Below, piece by piece: positions 51,854 to 54,588 of a stretch of 54,588 bases of DNA. The DNA comes from an uncultured Holdemania sp. (lineage in GTDB: Bacteria > Bacillota_I > Bacilli_A > Erysipelotrichales > Erysipelotrichaceae), in contig CAJFOC010000021.1 of assembly GCA_904395815.1 (NCBI GenBank), forward strand, positions 1 to 54,588, given 5' to 3'. A program made the position numbers and the translations under genes. Position 1 is the stretch's first letter. Each line of letters opens with the position of its first letter. The notes beneath the pieces were generated by a model. The model did no database searches, was not told where the DNA came from, and saw nothing but the letters and a program-made list of their open reading frames with translations.

Positions 51854-52318
51854 TCAGTAGGTATGTTCAAACACCTCATCACCAATTTCTCCTGCCAACC
51901 ATCCCTCGACCGCAAAAATCCATTTAGCAGCCCAACCTAAAGCTTTAGCTGCCGAGGTAGTTCTGGCACCTGAATCAATGTCTTCTTTTCTAGCGGTGCA
52001 CATATATAAATCACCGTTGGAATCCCTGAGAACATGAGGTAAACTTCCTGCGGCTTTGTAGAGTTCATTTAAATCGGGCTGTACGGAGTACACTCTTAAG
52101 GAACCTCCATAAGTATTGTTATGTGGATGATTATGGTCATAGACAACCATGAGCGTCCACGTTCCGCCGTCTTTACCTCTAGGATTTAATGTACCAACCC
52201 AACATATTCTCCCGTCGTCAAGTTTATCCAATATAAAATTTGGGAAATATGTCTTCATAGCTAATTTTTCGTCGTTGAATAACTTCGGATTTCTTTCGTA
52301 CCAATAAAAACCTGCCAT
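51854..52318 (-). CDS. Prokaryotic E2-like (ubiquitin-conjugating fold) protein
   Basis: A 154-residue protein of the bacterial E2-like type. The fold's strands are visible in YFPNFILDKLDDGRICWVGTL and TWTLMVVYDHNHPH, followed by the active-site region LPHVLRDSNGDLYMCTA with Cys107 as the likely thioester residue and His95 ahead of it. The C-terminal helix with Trp residues (ALGWAAKWIFAVEGWLAGE) is typical of E2-like proteins paired with E1 and JAB. GAGGG lies 7 nt before the ATG; JAB follows 23 bp on. Confidence 0.85.
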   Translation of the reverse strand: MAGFYWYERNPKLFNDEKLAMKTYFPNFILDKLDDGRICWVGTLNPRGKDGGTWTLMVVYDHNHPHNNTYGGSLRVYSVQPDLNELYKAAGSLPHVLRDSNGDLYMCTARKEDIDSGARTTSAAKALGWAAKWIFAVEGWLAGEIGDEVFEHTY

Positions 52319-52328
52319 TTATGTTCCC

Positions 52329-52682
52329 TCAATCTTTGACTATTCCTGTTCCTTCACACGGAGAACACTTGACTTTACCTTCTCCTTTGCAGTAATAACA
52401 GGTAGATCCATCTGTAAATGTTCCTGTTCCATCACATCTTGGGCACTTCATTTTTCCGCTTCCCCCGCAACATCTGCATGTATGATCAGCTAACTTCCCT
52501 TCCGGTGCTTTCAATGTCTTACCACTCTGTGTAATTGGATCATCTGGCGCAACAACCTGACCTGAAGATGTCACGCTTACATCTTCGCCTCTTTTTAAGC
52601 GCTCTGCTATCTCTTTGCGTTTTGCCGCTGCTGCATCATCGCTGTGCATTTTTGCGAACGGAACAACAATTTTTCTTTTCAT
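52329..52682 (-). CDS. CxxCxGxG zinc-finger protein (DnaJ-type)
   Basis: A 117-residue protein with a free, partly disordered N-terminal 70 residues and a C-terminal DnaJ-like cysteine-rich region of four repeats (CRCCGGSG, CPRCDGTG, CYYCKGEG, CSPCEGTG), enough for two zinc ions. No J domain. In DnaJ this region binds unfolded protein, so it may present substrates to the E1/E2 pair. GGAGG lies 5 nt before ATG 52682. First gene of the long operon, 10 bp before the E2 gene. Confidence 0.85.
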   Translation of the reverse strand: MKRKIVVPFAKMHSDDAAAAKRKEIAERLKRGEDVSVTSSGQVVAPDDPITQSGKTLKAPEGKLADHTCRCCGGSGKMKCPRCDGTGTFTDGSTCYYCKGEGKVKCSPCEGTGIVKD

Positions 52683-52773
52683 ATTAACCTCCATATTCTT
52701 ATAATTTTTAACCCAAATTGGAAAGTGGCATTGGATTACCACCTCAGTGAGAATTTGTTAGACTAAATGCTTT

Positions 52774-52802
52774 TATATAGGATAGATGCAATAAGTGTAC
52801 AA
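52774..52802 (-). promoter_or_regulatory. Promoter candidate of the long E2/JAB/E1-WXG operon
   Basis: Minus-strand TTGTAC (52797-52802), 17-nt spacer, TATATA (52774-52779), about 92 bp before the first gene. It lies between that gene and the XRE regulator. Confidence 0.6.
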
Positions 52803-52877
52803 TATCTTCTATAGACACCTTCCTAACCATCAATCTCCTTGTTGAAAATTCTTTTTTAGTTTTTCAAATCATCACTT

Positions 52878-53216
52878 TTATCGCTTCATAGTTATCCCTC
52901 CGCTCTTCCTTTTAATCGCTTCATTCACTACCAACATTTTAGAAAAAGCATCTATATGCTTAAATTCTCCCTGCTTCCTTGGGAAGTAAAAGACGTCTTT
53001 TGAATTTGCTGTGAAGAACATCATTATCGCTAGATAATTGTTCCAAGTAAGAGGCGTGGTTTTTCTTTCAATTGAAGAAATTGTCTGCCTACTTAGTCCA
53101 ACTCTCTCTCCAAAATCAGTTTGGGAAATTTTCAATCGCTTTCGTAGTTTTGGCAAGGAATCAACCAAATCATCAATCATTTCTTTTTGAATTTTTTCAT
53201 AATTCATTTGACTCAT
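52878..53216 (-). CDS. XRE family transcriptional regulator
   Basis: A 112-residue protein with a Cro/C1-type helix-turn-helix at about residues 25-75 (LRKRLKISQTDFGERVGLSRQTISSIER). The remainder is short and basic. AGAGG with a 6-nt spacer selects ATG 53216 over 53222. Placed between the right-hand recombinase and the operon promoter, it is the obvious candidate regulator of the cluster. Confidence 0.88.
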   Translation of the reverse strand: MSQMNYEKIQKEMIDDLVDSLPKLRKRLKISQTDFGERVGLSRQTISSIERKTTPLTWNNYLAIMMFFTANSKDVFYFPRKQGEFKHIDAFSKMLVVNEAIKRKSGGITMKR

Positions 53217-53283
53217 AGACATCCTCTAATTATCGTGATTCACAAACAGGTAACGATACTCGTATTTCAGGAAATAAACTGTT

Positions 53284-54267
53284 CTACGAAATTAAAGCTT
53301 TCATTTCTGCCCAACTTTTATCTAAAATACGTATTTTTTCTTGTTTCGCCTCTAAGCTAGGATGGACATATCTGTTCATTGTGAATGAAACATTGGAGTG
53401 TCCTAAGATTTCACTAACCATTTTTGCGTCAAAGCCTGAACGAATACACTTTGTAGCAAAAGTATGACGGAGACAGTGAAAATGCAAATCTGTATAACCA
53501 CACTTTTCCACTATCCTTTTGAATGCATACTGCAGCGTTCTCGGTTCGTATGGTGAATCAGAATTAGTAAGGATATAATTGTTTTCTTCATAGTTGTTTA
53601 TTTGATAGGATACTAGAATTTCATATAGAAAATCCGGAATTGGAATCACTCGATTTGAATGCAAACTCTTTGGTTCTGTCACATAAAGCCGAGTATGATT
53701 TGTTTCTTGATCTGAAAGACGTTGAACAGTTCTTTGGACGATAATAGTTCTTGCTGTAAAATCAATATCACTAGCTGTCAATGCACAAATTTCTCCCAGG
53801 CGCAATCCCGTGCACAGAGAAAGAAGAACTCCTAGATGATTAGCGTTATGAACAGTTAATGCAGCTTTGATAATAGAGTGTTCTTGGTCTGAACTCAGCG
53901 TTTTTATACTCTTTTGAGGTGCGTAATTTGCAATTTCATAGATAAAGTTGACATTCTGATAATAACCCATTGTCACGCCGTGTGATGTGATTGCTCTGAT
54001 TAAGTAAAAAATGCACCTGAATGTGCTATACGATAAACAAGATTTCTTATCTTCATATATTTCCATCATTTTTTTGTTAATGATGACAGTATTGATTTCG
54101 TCAATTAACAAGTTTTCAAAGTGTTCTTTAATGTGTGTGTCTATTATATGCATATATTTACATATTGTTGATTTCTTGATTCTGTGCGATTTTACTTGAA
54201 GCCATTCAGATGCAAGTGTCATAAAGTCGTTAGGTAGTTCAGAGTTTTTTGATGTCTGTATAAACAT
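53284..54267 (-). CDS. Tyrosine recombinase (XerC/D-like integrase)
   Basis: A 327-residue recombinase. The core-binding domain covers about residues 10-110, and the catalytic domain has Arg in CTGLRLGEICALTASDID, HFHCLRHTFATKCI (His-x-x-Arg) and GHSNVSFTMNRYVHP (catalytic Tyr). It is not closely similar to the left-hand integrase by eye and lacks the Tn916-type arm-binding start. AAGGAG lies 8 nt before the ATG. It heads the right end of the island together with XRE and could act in integration or in inversion of a nearby segment. Confidence 0.92.
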   Translation of the reverse strand: MFIQTSKNSELPNDFMTLASEWLQVKSHRIKKSTICKYMHIIDTHIKEHFENLLIDEINTVIINKKMMEIYEDKKSCLSYSTFRCIFYLIRAITSHGVTMGYYQNVNFIYEIANYAPQKSIKTLSSDQEHSIIKAALTVHNANHLGVLLSLCTGLRLGEICALTASDIDFTARTIIVQRTVQRLSDQETNHTRLYVTEPKSLHSNRVIPIPDFLYEILVSYQINNYEENNYILTNSDSPYEPRTLQYAFKRIVEKCGYTDLHFHCLRHTFATKCIRSGFDAKMVSEILGHSNVSFTMNRYVHPSLEAKQEKIRILDKSWAEMKALIS

Positions 54268-54326
54268 AATTTTCTCTCCTTTTCATTAAGTTGACAGGGA
54301 ATTATGACAAGTATAGTGGTGCAAAT

Positions 54327-54355
54327 AATGTAAATTTTGACAAATCATCAGTCAA
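54327..54355 (-). promoter_or_regulatory. Promoter of the right-hand recombinase
   Basis: Minus-strand TTGACT (54350-54355), 17-nt spacer, TACATT (54327-54332). It overlaps the inverted repeat TTTTGAC/GTCAAAA (54335-54357). Confidence 0.65.
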
Positions 54356-54370
54356 AACATACATTTGATA

Positions 54371-54399
54371 TTGACAATCGTCTTGTCACGGTTAATAAT
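54371..54399 (+). promoter_or_regulatory. Plus-strand promoter candidate
   Basis: TTGACA (54371-54376), 17-nt spacer, AATAAT (54394-54399). No gene follows in the window; the next signal downstream is the terminator at 54486-54523. Confidence 0.55.
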
Positions 54400-54405
54400 T
54401 TAGTT

Positions 54406-54523
54406 AAGAATTTCACAGAACAGTTTATTCTATGAAGATAATGCAGTTGCAATTACCGTACTAATAGAATTAATTAGTACGGTTCAGGCTGTTGACAAAA
54501 ACAATCGACAGCCTTTTCTTTTT
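54406..54523 (+). ncRNA. Candidate small RNA or leader transcript
   Basis: Between the promoter at 54371-54399 and a terminator lies about 118 bp without an open frame. It contains a perfect hairpin CCGTACTAAT/ATTAGTACGG (54456-54482). It could be a small RNA or the leader of a gene beyond the window. Confidence 0.35.
54486..54523 (+). terminator. Rho-independent terminator
   Basis: Stem AGGCTGTTGA/TCGACAGCCT (one G-U pair) with a 9-nt loop and TTTCTTTTT after it. Confidence 0.65.
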
Positions 54524-54539
54524 CTGATAAAATATCCAT

Positions 54540-54583
54540 GGCAGAAAAGTACTCCAAAACCCAAAAACGATGACTTTTCTGCC
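54540..54583. repeat. Inverted repeat at the window end
   Basis: GGCAGAAAAGT (54540-54550) and ACTTTTCTGCC (54573-54583), perfect over 11 bp, followed by TTTTA. Either a second terminator or the end of a small mobile element. Confidence 0.55.
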
Positions 54584-54588
54584 TTTTA

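Larger units (their letters stand above)
35100..54400. mobile_element. AT-rich genomic island with a tyrosine recombinase at each end
   Basis: From about 35.1 kb the base composition drops clearly, all clear genes run on the minus strand, and the content is mobile-element type: a Tn916-like integrase and excisionase-like genes at the left and a second, unrelated tyrosine recombinase at the right. No relaxase, VirB4 or coupling protein of a conjugative element is recognisable (the FtsK-like ATPase belongs to the WXG cluster). The exact ends and target duplication could not be fixed by eye, and the right end may lie outside the window. Confidence 0.6.

Overview
The window reads as a chromosome segment of a low-to-moderate GC Gram-positive bacterium (Bacillota). 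Genes carry strong AGGAGG-type ribosome binding sites, promoters are of the TTGACA/TATAAT type and hairpin-plus-T terminators are frequent. The gene content (flavinylated extracellular fumarate/urocanate-type reductase lipoprotein, QueH-type queuosine synthesis, dlt-like operon, NCS2 purine permease, Tn916-type integrase) fits a gut Erysipelotrichales-like anaerobe; that placement is an inference, not a measurement.

Bases 1-32600 look like core chromosome with GC-rich coding. In order they hold: a small P-loop kinase; a large lipoprotein reductase with two FMN-attachment domains and an FAD domain (1106-3619); the tgt-queA-queH queuosine operon with a DUF1848 gene (4195-8069); a HAD phosphatase; a YitT-family membrane protein; a DUF885 lipoprotein/GNAT/cyclophilin operon (10233-12979); a DUF308 membrane protein and a Cof-type HAD hydrolase; rlmA; a GH88 unsaturated glucuronyl hydrolase with a textbook promoter and a GntR-like palindromic operator; a SAM methyltransferase; and a sensor kinase/response regulator pair divergent from a five-gene dlt-like operon (20256-25794). 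That operon encodes an adenylation enzyme, a PLP fold-III decarboxylase/racemase-like enzyme, a carrier protein, an MBOAT acyltransferase and an SGNH protein. The PLP enzyme is not part of the classical dltABCD set. Further on are an acetyltransferase, a broken chimeric flavodoxin with a divergent MerR regulator, a DUF3795 gene with a methyltransferase, a GGDEF protein with an extracytoplasmic sensor, and a purine permease.

Bases 32700-35100 are a patch of AT-rich, partly decayed genes next to an intact AAA/DUF4143 ATPase gene.

Bases ~35120-54300 are a visibly AT-rich island with every clear gene on the minus strand and a tyrosine recombinase at each end. The left end is int-xis like: integrase, four tandem excisionase-like HTH proteins, a MazF/PemK protein with a C-terminal zinc ribbon and a sigma-like HTH regulator. 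A non-coding, hairpin-rich stretch and a 44-aa small protein gene follow. The rest is one long operon-like array read from 52802 down to a terminator at 39825-39868. It encodes a CxxCxGxG zinc-finger protein, an E2-like protein, a JAB/MPN isopeptidase, an E1/ThiF-like adenylating enzyme, a 4-TM protein, a small helical protein, a TM-less FtsK/SpoIIIE ATPase, a WXG100-like protein, a polymorphic toxin split by a 9-A slippery tract (secretion/coiled-coil half, then papain-like Tox-PL half), a putative immunity protein, a membrane protein, two Sel1-repeat proteins and two unknowns.

My reading is that this array is a ubiquitin-like conjugation/deconjugation cassette built into a type VII-like (WXG/FtsK) toxin export system on a mobile island. 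The toxin's full-length form would depend on -1 frameshifting or slippage. No ubiquitin-like modifier, relaxase or VirB4 is recognisable in the window.
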